From: Crotophaga sulcirostris
Taxonomy: Eukaryota > Chordata > Aves > Cuculiformes > Crotophagidae
Direction of reading: 5' to 3'
NCBI GenBank assembly: GCA_013397455.1
Contig: VYZB01000213.1
Span: forward strand, 1,350,909-1,414,908
Length of the DNA stretch: 64,000 nucleotides
This document shows positions 1 to 11,701 of the stretch, piece after piece (position 1 is the first letter of the stretch; the number at the start of each line of letters is the position of its first letter). Under the pieces are notes generated by a model, which saw nothing but the letters and a program-made list of their open reading frames with translations, ran no database searches and had not been told where the DNA came from. The position numbers and the translations under genes were made by a program.

Positions 1-1971
1 ATGAGCACCAGTGCACAAATGACACGTCTGTCACTTGCCAGCTGGCTTGAAATGGATAACCAGTAATGGATATGAATAGCTAGAAATGGATACAGATAGC
101 TCGTAATGGACACTAGCTGAGATCAGTCCCTGGCAATGATGAACTCAGAGCCATAATTAGATGCTCGGTAAGTGCAAAGTAAAAACTGATATTATGACGG
201 CGGAAAACGTATTATGATATCCACTCATTCACGTAACATTTTCCACTCACTTTTCTTAGGATTTTACACAATAGTTTTCCAGACAATGGGAAACAAACAC
301 GTGGATGACTGCGACACTTCTAATTATTCTCTGTGTCATTAGATAACTTTCCTAAACTTAATCACAGAAGTTGATTAGAAATTACAACAGGATATTGTTT
401 ACTCTCTCCATTATCTAAATCTTGAAAAAGGAATGTATTTAAAGTAGAAAATAAGCAGTTAAATATAGGGATGTAGTGAAACTTTTGATCTTCTAATCCC
501 ATTACAAAGAAATGGGCCTTAGAAAGACACAGTCTGAAAGCAGTGCTTCTTAGTACTGTGAATACAGAGAATTTCTATAAGCAGTAGTGTTTTAATAGCA
601 ATTGTAGCAGTATTTCAATGAACAAAACTAACTCATTCACTTCCAGATAAAACACAGTTAAGTAGAGAGAATATGAACAGGAGTTATGACAAAGCAGTGT
701 AATAATCCTTATTCTTCTTCACTGGCTATCTGAGATCGGCTGAGATATTTTCTTGTTCTATGAAACTTCTAAAAATATTTAATATTGTTCTCCTACCAAA
801 TAATATTGAAGAGTTTCCCAAGTTTTCCACAAAATAACAGGGGTCTTAAAAGACCCATGCATTTTGTAGTGTAGAAAATTATAGTTTTGTGTCTGTAATT
901 TTTCCATATCTCAGAAGAATATTATTTTGTTGCCACCATTTCATTTTCTAGTAAAAAATATTCGTTCTAAGAGATACTTGAGCTTACACCCCTGCCATTA
1001 ATCTCTAGAGTCAGTCTTGCTAGCTCAATGAATTTTGAATTATTTAAATAAAATGAAAAAGCTCTAATCAGAGACCATTAGAATGGTTTAGTAAAGCATA
1101 GATTTCAGGAACCTGCATGCTCATTTGTGTTGTGAGATTCATGGTCTTTGTCTGAAATAAATAAGTCATGGCTGGATATTGAGTCTTCTCTTTTTCAGGT
1201 GATTTGTTATGACCATTGGTCTATTTACTCTTCCAAAATAGGTTTCTTCCTCCAGCCTGAGACTTCATTAATCACGTTCCTATATAAAAGGTATTTTCTT
1301 AGAAGGCTTAAAGTGTTTTGACAAGTAGGTATGCCCAACAAAATTCATTTTGTCAAAAAATCCCTCGCAAGAGGCAAACTAGGTGATGGCTCTTGGATAT
1401 CAGAGCTAACTCATGAGTAGTGGGTGAAGAGGAAGCAGAATCCTGATTCTGACTTCTACAACTGGTGGATCTATAATTTGTTGTTGGCATACACCACCAG
1501 CAAACTAGTAAATTCCTTCTCACACCCTCTTCCCAGCATCTCTGAAATGAGTCTGGGGAAATTTTTTTCTAAGGCAGGTCTCCGAAACAAAATACCTCCA
1601 GGAACCATGCTCTGTATAGTATAATTTACCCAGCACATTTTGCTCAGAAGTATTCCCAAGGACAAATATTATGCTTGGATTTATTCACGATGGGAAAAAA
1701 GGCACTTATTTATGTTCCGTACATCTTTTAAATAAGTTTATAATGCAGTAAAAATTTATTCATTAATCTCTGAATATAATTTTAGCCTTTCTGCAGAGCA
1801 ATTAGTTCAAAGTGCTTTTAAAATCCTTGTTCTCCTTCCAGATGGCTTTCACAACACCTTGTCCATCCCTAAACATAATTGGGATTTACAAGAAGGGTCT
1901 AAGGGTCAATAGATTAGACTGTTTTGAACCACTGGTAAAAAGACGAAGAACATAAAATACTGAATACATAC
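1..1971 (-). other. TRDN: TRDN intron 5 (partial)
   Basis: Sequence downstream of the exon 5 donor GTATGT. I looked for further Lys/Glu-rich triadin exons on the minus strand and found none. The only structure noted is a degenerate AATGGATA-type tandem repeat at the window edge (48-121). Two open frames of 64-66 codons at 1424-1665 overlap on opposite strands and look like chance. Confidence 0.7.
48..121. repeat. Degenerate short tandem repeat
   Basis: Roughly two copies of a 35-38 bp unit, each built from GAAATGGATA followed by GTAATGGA(T/C)A and ending in TAGCT. The core AATGGATA or AATGGACA occurs four times. The array is close to the left edge of the window and may be a remnant of a minisatellite. 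Confidence 0.6.
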
Positions 1972-2031
1972 CCTTTAGGGGTTCCTTCCTTTCAATTTTT
2001 TCTTGTTTTTCAGGTTTGTCTCTGTGAATTA
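1972..2031 (-). CDS. TRDN: Triadin exon 5: start of the KEKE-type luminal region
   Basis: This 60-bp exon, phase 1 to phase 1, encodes VIHRDKPEKQEKIERKEPLK plus one base of the next codon. It matches the triadin segment IHKDKTEKQEKPERK in sequence and length (20 codons). The alternating Lys/Glu composition marks the beginning of the long luminal KEKE region through which triadin binds calsequestrin. The acceptor is a T-rich tract ending TTTTTTTCTAG at 2032. The donor is AAAGG|GTATGT at 1972/1971, close to consensus. The downstream exons (the bulk of the luminal domain and the C-termini of the different isoforms) are not visible in the remaining 1.97 kb and must lie beyond base 1. Confidence 0.92.
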
Positions 2032-2266
2032 CTAGAAAAAAATAGTAATAAAAAACCACAATAAATCTGTAATATGGAGGTATTAAATACACTTATTATT
2101 TCACCAAAGTGATTGAGGAAGAATATTTGTAAAATCAAACAATGGATTTTAACTCTGAGTCACAGGTACTGGATGATGTATAGACCTTAATGTCAATATT
2201 TAATTTTAGGTCCAGGAGAAATATTTTTCCTTGAATAAGCCTTAAGATATTAGACCACATTTTTGG

Positions 2267-2282
2267 AAAAAAAAAAAAAAAA
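2267..2282. repeat. Poly-A run (16)
   Basis: Homopolymer of 16 A in plus orientation, close to the 3' end of intron 4. A second run of 15 A lies at 2412-2426. No retrocopy body is seen next to either. Confidence 0.75.
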
Positions 2283-4350
2283 GATTATTCAGCAACTTTA
2301 ATCTAGTCCGCAGGATCTCTTTTTGTCCTGTTACACAAGCAGCCTGACTCTAAGCTTTCTGAAAGAGGAAATTATTTTCAGCCTTTGACAGCATTGCTTT
2401 CTATTCTTAACAAAAAAAAAAAAAAAGTCTAACATATTGCTTTCCATGCTACTTTTTCTTTATTTTTAGTTGTTACTTCAGCCACCGGATGGATTAACAA
2501 GAAAACATCTCTTTTAATCAGAGTGCTCAGGAAGAGCAGCTGTTTAAAACACAACCAACTACACGTCCTGCAAGACAAACATGAATCCTTATGGATTCAT
2601 TGCTCATCTAAATTTCAGGCCATGTTTTTGGACACGGTTTTATTCCACATCCTAATGATTTAGGTAGACAAAAACATTCTTTGTCGACATCTACTACTAA
2701 AAGACTAACATTTTGCAATTTCAAGTAAAAAATATTTTCTTTGAAATACTCAAGTTTGTAACAAGTAAACATAGAAAATGCAACTCTGATTAGAAGACAA
2801 CCGTAAGCTTTATACACAAGTACAGTAATGCTTTTGCATACATTAATTTCACCAGTTTTTCAACAAATCGCAGAGATGTAAACATTTTTTGTTGGTTAAA
2901 TATTTCCTCATTAAAATCCATTATCAAATTCCTTGTCCTTAAGAAAAATAATTCTTAACATTCAATAATTTAATTATGTCTTTCACGTGTTTGCACTATG
3001 CAAATACATTTCCAGTCATAACAGGTAAATTATTCTTGATAACAATTAACAGTACAGTAGAAAGAGATTGAAGGGAGATTTTTCAAAGCTTTTAAGGAAT
3101 GCAGATGGCCAATTTACACAGGCTGTGAAGAATGCAGCAGCACGAGCAATGTATTCCTGAAAGAATTACAGACTGTAACTCGTTCAACTGCTTAAGGACA
3201 TCTAGTAAGACATCAAGGAAAAAGTCTCCTTTCTGTTTATACTGTGTAGAATTTAGACTGAATATTTTGCAGAAACTGTAGCATGCTTGTACAGAGCTAG
3301 CAGTTGCTAGCTCTGTGCAAAACACTTCCAGACAGCATGTCATCATTTTTGGATGGGGCAATATCATAGTTTTGCAAATAATATCTTTATGATTGTCAAT
3401 GACATTGAAACATGAGTTTCTGCATATTGGACAAAGGCTTTTGTAATCTCTATGCCAAAAAATATAGCTGAACTATGCAAAACATATGGGCAATCAGAAA
3501 GCTTGTTTTCAGCCACAGAACATCTTACTTGTGCAGCAGAGACTGTTGTGGGTTTTTTAAAATTCATTCTAGTTTCTCTATAGCATTTCCCTATTTCTTG
3601 CTTTGGAAAAAAAAACCAACATAATGAGCTTTGAATGACACTAACTGAATTGAGTGTCAGTGGACCTTAAAGTGGACAAAAAAATCTAATTTAAGGGTCC
3701 TTCACATCATCAAAAAGGTATCAAGGGATAAAATTCAAGGATATATTAACACTTGTTTGGACTCCAAGCTAAAAACATGGAGAAGGCATCAGCTGGTTCC
3801 TTCTTGAGAAATAAAAGTAACTTGATTTAACTGGGCAGGGAGCCTGGAATGTGGATAAGCAGTGACCAGGCTGGCATAAGCATAAGCTATTTTTCTTTTC
3901 CCAGTGATAGGTTGAAGGTGATCTCTGGTTGATTCAAGAGACCTATCCTGTGTATTGATATCCCCATAACCTCAGAGTTTGCTAATCTCAGATTGTAATG
4001 TTTACCATTACCTCTTATGGACACTGTCAGAGCTATGACTTTTGGGTAGAACCTTATCTGGAAAGGGCAAGTGTTGCCAAAAGTTAAAGGGTTCATGTTT
4101 CAGGGCTGTGATGACTGGCCATTTTTGACTTTTCAATCACGGTGCAGCAGGAATACCAGAGTTCACTGATACTTTTAATCTGACAGACTTATATATGATT
4201 TTTCTTTTGCACATTAATTCTGTTTTTTCCCCCTGAAATGTTTTCATGTTCAGCTTCATACATAGTCCTAAAAGCTCTTTCATAGAAAATAATTCACTAT
4301 CTACAGATCTTTTCCAGATTTAGTCACTTGAGTATCTATTTCTTTGAAAA

Positions 4351-4870
4351 GAATCATAGAATCATAGAATCATCGAATCATAGAATAGTTTTTGTTGGAA
4401 TGGACCTAAATATCACCCAGTTCCAGCTCCCCTCTCACCAGCCCAGACTGCTCCAACCTGGCCTTGAACGCCTCCAGGGAGGGGGCACCCACAGCTTCCC
4501 TGAGCAACCTGTGTCAAGGCCTCACCACCCTCAGCGTGAAGAATTTCTTCCTAATGTCTAATGTAAACCTTCCCCCTTCCAATTTAAAGGCATTGCTCCT
4601 CGTCCTATCACTACATGCTCTTGTAAAAAGCCCCTCCCCAGCTTTCCTGCAGCCCCTTCAGGTACTGGAAGGCTGCTATAAGGTCTCCCCGGAGCCTTCT
4701 CGCTGGCTCACGTTGAGCTTCTCATCAACCAACACACCCAAGTCCTTCTCGGCAGGGCTGCTCTCAATCATATCATCCCCCAGCCTAATACAGCCCCCTA
4801 ATACAGCCCAGCCCCTAAAAGGGCCTAATACATGCTCTTTTTTAAGCCCATGGAGTTTAGGTACCAGCAT
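4351..4870 (-). mobile_element. CR1 LINE fragment, 5'-truncated
   Basis: The plus strand begins with repeated AATCATAG units, the reverse complement of the CR1 3' terminal ATTCTATG repeats, followed by the standard CR1 3' UTR sequence read backwards. On the minus strand a residual frame at 4870-4676 reads IESSPAEKDLGVLVDEKLNVSQ, the C-terminal end of the CR1 reverse-transcriptase ORF, so the element is an inactive 3' fragment of about 520 bp. The left boundary is sharp; the right one is approximate. It carries a short internal duplication of CCTAATAC. This is the best-preserved coding relic of CR1 in the window. Confidence 0.93.
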
Positions 4871-6654
4871 TATGTTTTAGAAATACGACAGGCCGGTCAT
4901 ACTGCCATGTTTCAGTGAAACAAACTAGACTTAATAAAACACTCTTTATTTGTATGTAAAAAACAAAGGGAAACTACATAAAAATTTTAAGGCTGTGAAG
5001 AAAAGCACTCTTCAGCCAAAAAGTGCTAGAGCTAAAACTGCTCATCCAACTTTAATTTAACCATTCTATTTGCTTTATGACACACTTTGTAATTAAAAGA
5101 CCACATCTTTTCTCTCTCTCTCCCTTTTAATATGATGCTGGACTCATCCAGAAAAAAATTAAAAGAATTACTGAAACTAGTTTTATGACCATTGTGTAAG
5201 CTACATTTTTACCACAATTTAAAGAAATTTTCTTGGACTTCCTTGCAAATACCAAAAGACCAGAAACTCAGAACGAATTATTTTTAGCATTGGAAGAAAT
5301 ATAACACCTCAACTTAATTTTTACTGACCTAGATTTTGGAAGTTGCTGAAATATTTTTATATGACTTTGAATAAAACTTCAGCCTGAGGTAAAAAGATGA
5401 ACATGAAAAATTTCATTGTCAACGAGTGGAGTGTGGTAAATTTATAAATAATCTAAAATAGGAACTTATAATGGAAAATTTTAAGGTAATTTAACAATGT
5501 ATTCAAACTTTAATCATATAAGAATATTCCTATCTGCTTCACATAAAATTAAAACCAAGATGGACAGCATATACGTGAAAGATTTTTCCAAATTTCAGTC
5601 ATCTAATAGCATATTTGATTTTCATTAAATAGAAGACATAGTGAAGGGTGATGTGATTTAGAGTTTCTCCTTTAAAGTGCTTGAGACAGATACATTCCCC
5701 ATCCCAAAAAAAACAAATGCAAAAAGAAGAGGTGTAAGAAGGAAGCACTAGTTCCATACCTAAGAGAAGTAAAAATAGTTTCCAGCTGAGTAAGTCTTAA
5801 ATCCGCTGCTCAGTATAAAGCTAGATGATGAGTGCAATAAGCATGAAGCAGGGATTGCTTGCTCCAGCTAACTGACTAAGTGCTTGTCTCCAGAGCAACA
5901 CTTTGGAAAGTTAAGATAAATGAAGTAGTACAATGAAGTTAGAGTGCATTAGTCAGAGAACATTAAATCTCTGCGTAGATGCTTTTATTCAGAAGTAAAG
6001 TAAACTTAGGTGGCTATAACTTAATTCTTCTTGAAAGAGCCCTCAAAAAGAAGGAAAGGGCTTGATCTGGATTGGGGCACAGGCTTCCAGGTCCAAAACA
6101 ATAACCTAAGGAAACCTCAGCAATTAATGAGCTGTGAAGGGGACTAATTTCAAACACTCATTCCAAATCACTTCACTTACCTGTGAAGGGAGAAGAGTCT
6201 TACCTTTAAGCTTACCCAAAACTTCCCCAACTGGCACCAGACGTGCACACACTGCTTAGCGCAGCACCTAAACCTGTGCTGGATTTAACCCTTCATCACC
6301 AAATGTAAACATCTATATAAGAGTGAGACCATGTCCCATGAGTTACATGCTTGTACAATTTAAAATTAGATTTAATTGCAAGTTAGACAGTGTTACATCT
6401 GTCTGAACTGAGATTTCATTTTGGTAACTACTGGTGGTAGTCAAGCATTTTCTTTACCCTAGGCTGCTCTAGGACCTTACAGCTAAATAAATTCTTGACA
6501 CAGCACCTGAGCCACTTCAGCTTCTTTGTTACCTGTACCGCATTACCTAGTTTAAAGTTGAGTCAGATATATTTGTAGCCATACCTCCAGAAATCAGGGC
6601 AGACGGCCCTCATGTCAAAAGTAAATATGATATCTAACTTGCTAATTTTGTCAA

Positions 6655-6775
6655 CTTATTTGGGTGTCTAGTAAATCATATGGGGCAGCCTGGTGGAAGC
6701 GTGCCTTTCTATGGTAGGAGGTTTGGAACTACATGATATTAGTCCTTTCTAACTCAAACCATTCTATGAGATGGT
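6655..6775 (+). mobile_element. CR1 3'-end fragment
   Basis: About 120 bp matching the last part of CR1 in plus orientation. A GGCAGCCTGGTGGAAG block is followed by TTTGGAACTACATGATATT, a pyrimidine-rich CCTTTCTAACTC and CAAACCATTCTATGAGATG. The usual ATTCTATG repeats are reduced to one copy. It is old and diverged, with no coding content. Confidence 0.82.
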
Positions 6776-7394
6776 CCAGCTATATTTATCTATTTAGCTG
6801 TCTTAAACACCTCATCTTTCAGCTACAGCAAATTAAATTATGGGGATACATTTTATTTGTCTTTATAATTTCATAATTTATCCATATGCTAAAACACAGA
6901 CAGATTTATTCTGTGATGTTTAATATTCGCATTATCAGAAAGACCCTATTAACAAGTTGTTAGGGGTAGGTGGGATAGATATGCATTACACGTTGTAAAT
7001 TAAAGTAGTTGTGAAGTGCCTGAATTCACTATGTCAAATTAGGCTGAATTCAGAGATATTTTCTGCTAAACCCCTGAGAGACTAGTGCTAATTCAGAGAT
7101 ATTCAGGAATATCTGTCCTAAAATCGCTGTGATTTAATCTATGGATGTCAGAGAAAGCATTTCATTGTTACACTGTCGTCTTCCATCCCTCACTCCAACA
7201 ACAATATATTAGTGCAGTGGATGTGGGAAAAGCCACACAGTAGATCAATCTTTTTCCATTCCTTCTCAATATATCTTGTAATAATATATTTCCCAGAAAT
7301 GCAGGTCAATTTGTTTCTCTGCTAATATCAGTTTTCCATAAAAATCAGAAATGATCTATTCATTTGTATTATTAGTGGACCTCCCATTAGACAG

Positions 7395-7438
7395 TAATTA
7401 TATATTATATACTTATATATATAATTATATAATTATAT
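7395..7438. repeat. AT-rich simple repeat
   Basis: About 44 bases almost wholly of TATA, ATAT and TTATA units within intron 4. It is low-complexity DNA and no promoter role is implied. Confidence 0.7.
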
Positions 7439-7589
7439 CTATTTTTATCTCAAAATATTTTACTGTTGTTGTTCTTGTTGCCAAAGTATTGCATAGTTAT
7501 CTCTTATTCATAGATTGTAATAGTAATCGCAATTATAACACTTAATTCTTAAACACCTTGCAGCCGCAGCTCAGAGCCTCACAAAGTCT

Positions 7590-7840
7590 GTATGTCACAA
7601 AATGGCAGACTAACAGGACAGACAGTCCCATCTCTCAAACTCAACCTCTGGGCAATTGCTCCAGCTATGGCCGTTGCAGTGGCCCCACATCAAGCTCGTC
7701 CCAGTTTATTGATGTCTTTCCTGTACAGGGAAGCCCAGATCGGGATGCAGTATCTAGATGTATTCTCATGGGAGCTGAGTACAGGGGAAAAATATATTGG
7801 AGCAAATGCTTTGTTGAATCATTTCTCAGAATATTTCTTC
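7590..7840 (-). mobile_element. Diverged CR1 fragment
   Basis: The plus strand resembles the reverse complement of the CR1 3'-region segment containing GCCC-AGATC-GGATGCAGTA, a TCTAGATGTATTCTCA block and GCTGAGTACAGGGG. The similarity is patchy and the ends are uncertain. The two 105-codon plus-strand frames here (7558-7875 and 7592-7909) overlap each other in different frames and are by-products of the repeat. Another ancient LINE subfamily is possible. Confidence 0.6.
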
Positions 7841-10800
7841 TTTTCAAAATTCAATCGACTATGGACAATAACTGAAATGGACTTTATTGCTAGTAGTTTA
7901 TCAAAATAATTAAAAGCAAATTTTAGGACACAATTTTGCCCGGTTCTTAATACTGTAAGAATCTTTCGTACAATTTCAGCCACTTCCATCTGGGATTTCC
8001 ATTCACTGCATCTATTCCTCATATTTCAGTACAAACTTTTAAAAATGAGGCTTATGGATGCAACTCCCTTGTAAATCTTGAGACTTGAATTTAGGGGTTT
8101 TGACCATTCAAAAATACACTTAAAATTTTTTGAACCTCTAGTGTATCCATATCTTCGGGAAGGGGACTGATTTTTTTTGGAGTGTGCTTCTATTGAAAAC
8201 ATTCATTTTACCTCTAGGTTTTTTCTATTAAACGCAATAAAATATTGTATTTGCACCTTTGCCATACTCTAGCTTGAAGCCAGAGAGAATGTTATTTCGT
8301 AATGGTTCCTCCTATGTAAAAGATGCATTTTTTAAGACTAAATATGAAAATGAAAAATAGGAAAAAAATCTTGCTTCTGTGCTTCAGTAAGTGATCCTGT
8401 ACTTAATGACTGAATCATTGGGCATATTGATAAAGGGACTTAACTAATGACACCTGAATGTTTTTTTTCTGGCATCTTATAACTTCTTAGTATTCATTTT
8501 TGCAATGTTCTATGTAAAGAAATGCATTTCCGTATAGATGAAATGGTACACAAGAGGCTGTTCTGGTCAAGGCTGCAGTTTCAATTGTGTTTTTAGAATA
8601 CTGTGTTTGACAAGATCTTAACTGGGATCTCTTGTTAATAAATCTGAGTTCGTTACTGCCTGGCTAGCCCACTGTTACCCTAAAAAATTCATTTTCATCC
8701 ACCATTAAGTAGTTGGGAAGCAATTCTAGGCACTCCAGATGACCCTGATTAGCACAGAACTGGAAAGTTAGCACTAGAGGTGTAAAATACTATAAAAACA
8801 TAACAGAACATATACAGAAATTAATATAACTGTGTGAGGGAATGTGTATGTATATACACACTCTTTTTAATAAGCTTCCTTCTTCCTTCTGCCATTACTA
8901 AGCACAGCACTGGTGCATCAGAGAGATGTTCATCAAATTTTATGTGGCTTAACCTTTACAGAGGAGGCTTTCTTAGGCAAAAAATCTGCACATATTCCAG
9001 GAAACTTCTTTGTATACACGACCTCTGAAAACCAGTCCAAACCAGTTCCTCTGTGTCTTTTTGTAAAGTGCGAGTTAGAGGAGATTAAACAGTCTCAAAA
9101 TGTGTAGATTCTTAAAATGGAGGCTTTCTTATCTCTCTTACACACCTGGCTCACCGTTAACTATGACTTCCTAACTTGGATGGCACCCACTGGCCTATAA
9201 ATTTACTTTCTTCCTCGCCCAACACACTTCATGCCTTTTGTACTGGAGGAATTTGCTCAGCACTCTACTTTCTTGCACCTTTGCTATAAAAAAGACTTCT
9301 GGATAAGTTTGGGTAGAAGAATCTTATTATGAAAGGGAAATTACTCTATTTATTAATTCTAAGGTATACATGAGTTTGATCATTTTCAGTCTGTGCCAGC
9401 TACTTATTGAATTCTTCTATAACACAACAGTGGTAACACATGTAGTTAACAAATAAACTGCACGTTACGTATAGGTAAACTAATAAAAAAATAATGTTAC
9501 CTTTTGGGGCTGTTCGTTTTTCATGTCTCTCCAGTTTCTGTTTATGAATTTCTGAAAACAATGTGATGTAGAGTTGTCAATATTAAAATAATTTTCACAC
9601 ATGAAAATATCAGATACATTCTAATCATAAAAAAACCCTAATTGTCTCAAATAGTATAGCAGAGTCATGGCTTTATCCTCTGCATATTCATAATTATATA
9701 CAATAAAGTTCAATTTCTTACATATATATGCAGACAATACATATGGACGAAAATCACTAGGTGACTAATAATTACTCTGTTTATAACTGAACAATACAGA
9801 TACTTTCAAAGTGAAAAATACATTTTACTGCTCTTAACAGCTACACAGTAATGTGTTGGTCATGAATCAGAAAAAAACATGCTTTTAGTAAACATTTTCA
9901 GTGCGTATCTTGAGTTTTTTACCCAGATTAGTATTTTACGCTTTCCAAATCACCTTTGGAGGGAAAAAATGTTCCTTTTGATGCATTTTCCAATTTTTTT
10001 GAAGCTCAAATGCCCAATTGGTTGCTCCAACAAACAATAAAATGTAGTCTCAATGTTGTGTACAAATTACAGAGATAAAAGTTCGCAGGTTAGGGATTGT
10101 TGTCTCAGAGAATGACTCATTTTAATCGTGCTGTATACCAGCACACTGAGGATTGCCTTGTTAGAGGAGGAAGGGGTGCAGTATTTTCTTGCCCTTGCTC
10201 TGCCATCTCTTTCAAACAAAATTCCTCACCTGTGACATTGATGTTAAATCACTGTTACATACCTCTGTAACTGATTTTTCCTACTGTCCTTATTTTGCCA
10301 AGCAACAGGGTAATATAAAAAAATAGAAAATATTGAACTTGAAAAAAAAACAAGTGAGAATTAAGTCAGACTTGCATAACACTGCGTGCAATGGTAGAAA
10401 TTTAAAGGCCATTTATTATAGGTGCACAGTAAAGTCATTAAGTCTACAGTGGTTTATGGTTTTGTTCTTATGATTCCTGCATTAGGAAACTGGTATTAAT
10501 TACTGTATCAAATTCATCTTTGACAAAAGCACATGCAAATCTAACTAGACTCTATGGGAGGTGTCTGCTTGTATTTTATGGGTCTAAATAACAATAACAC
10601 TGATCTCAAAATTAATGCAACAGAGAAAAAGTCATGCAGACTACATTTCAACTCTAAAGAACTACTTTAATGCCTGTTGAAGACAATTGAAATCTTCCAC
10701 TTATACCCTTAGTTATTTACCCAGGTTATTATAGGATGCACATTGCCAAAGAGATACAGTAGAAAATCATATTTTTCCTCCCCAAGACTCTGATCTTTGC

Positions 10801-11666
10801 AAAATTTCTTGAAAATAAATAAAGAATGTTTTTATTGGATAGTATTTTCCATCTGAAATAACGATTTCTTTTTTGTGTCTGGTCAGCAAGAAACATAACT
10901 ATTCTATGTCATCTGTCCATGTTGTGCTCAGATAAAGAGAACATTATTTCTTGAGATAAAGCATAATAAAGGCCAAAATACCTATCACTGTTTGCCACTT
11001 ATGTATGGTAGCATAACTGAGCTAATTATATGATGTCATCAGGTTTAAAGGGCTTTCTCTTCAGGTTTCATCTTGTTCTTTGCAGCCTGTGTGTAGTTCA
11101 TTTATGGTTCTATAAACCTCAACGACTGTGCTTAGGAAGTAATCATGCCAAATTGATTTACTGTACTTCAGCTGAGCCTGGAGTATTATTCTTTCTGCAA
11201 CTATGTGTGAATGTATCAACTAAGAGAATCTAGTTACTGGATTTTCAAACTTTTCCTACCTGTCCTGTTTGTAAGGATGCATAAAACTAGTTTAGGTAGC
11301 AAGGAATGGTGCAAGACAAGAACAACTGGAAGATTGTTCCCTGATTCTGATCACATCTGAGCGGTTCTCCATGCTGCTGCTCCAGACCCTGACAGTGCAT
11401 TCAAAGAAAACTGAATTACTTCCTCTGCATTGCAACATACAGCTGAGACATATTTCACCCAGCTCAAGGGGTCATCCTACACACAGAGATGAATATGGCT
11501 TACTACATGATAAATCACATTCTTCAGGCAGAGACAGCTACACAGACAAATATTCCTTTCTTGCCTAAAGATGCCTCAGCTCTGCTGGGTTCCTGCCACC
11601 CATTATGTGTCTCACTACTGAAAATAGACCACTTTTTCTTGGAAAAAGAAGTATAAATATTTGGGG

Positions 11667-11701
11667 TTTTTTTTGTTGTTGTTTGTTTGTTTGTTTGTTT
11701 T
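11667..11701. repeat. T-run and (TTTG)n microsatellite
   Basis: Eight T, then GTTGTT and about five GTTT units. It is of intronic simple-repeat type. On the minus strand it would read (CAAA)n, and it could be the tail of a decayed retroelement, but no element body is recognisable beside it. Confidence 0.8.

Noticed and set aside
4464..4880. 138-codon plus-strand open frame.
   Set aside because: It lies antisense to a CR1 element and is a known type of repeat shadow.
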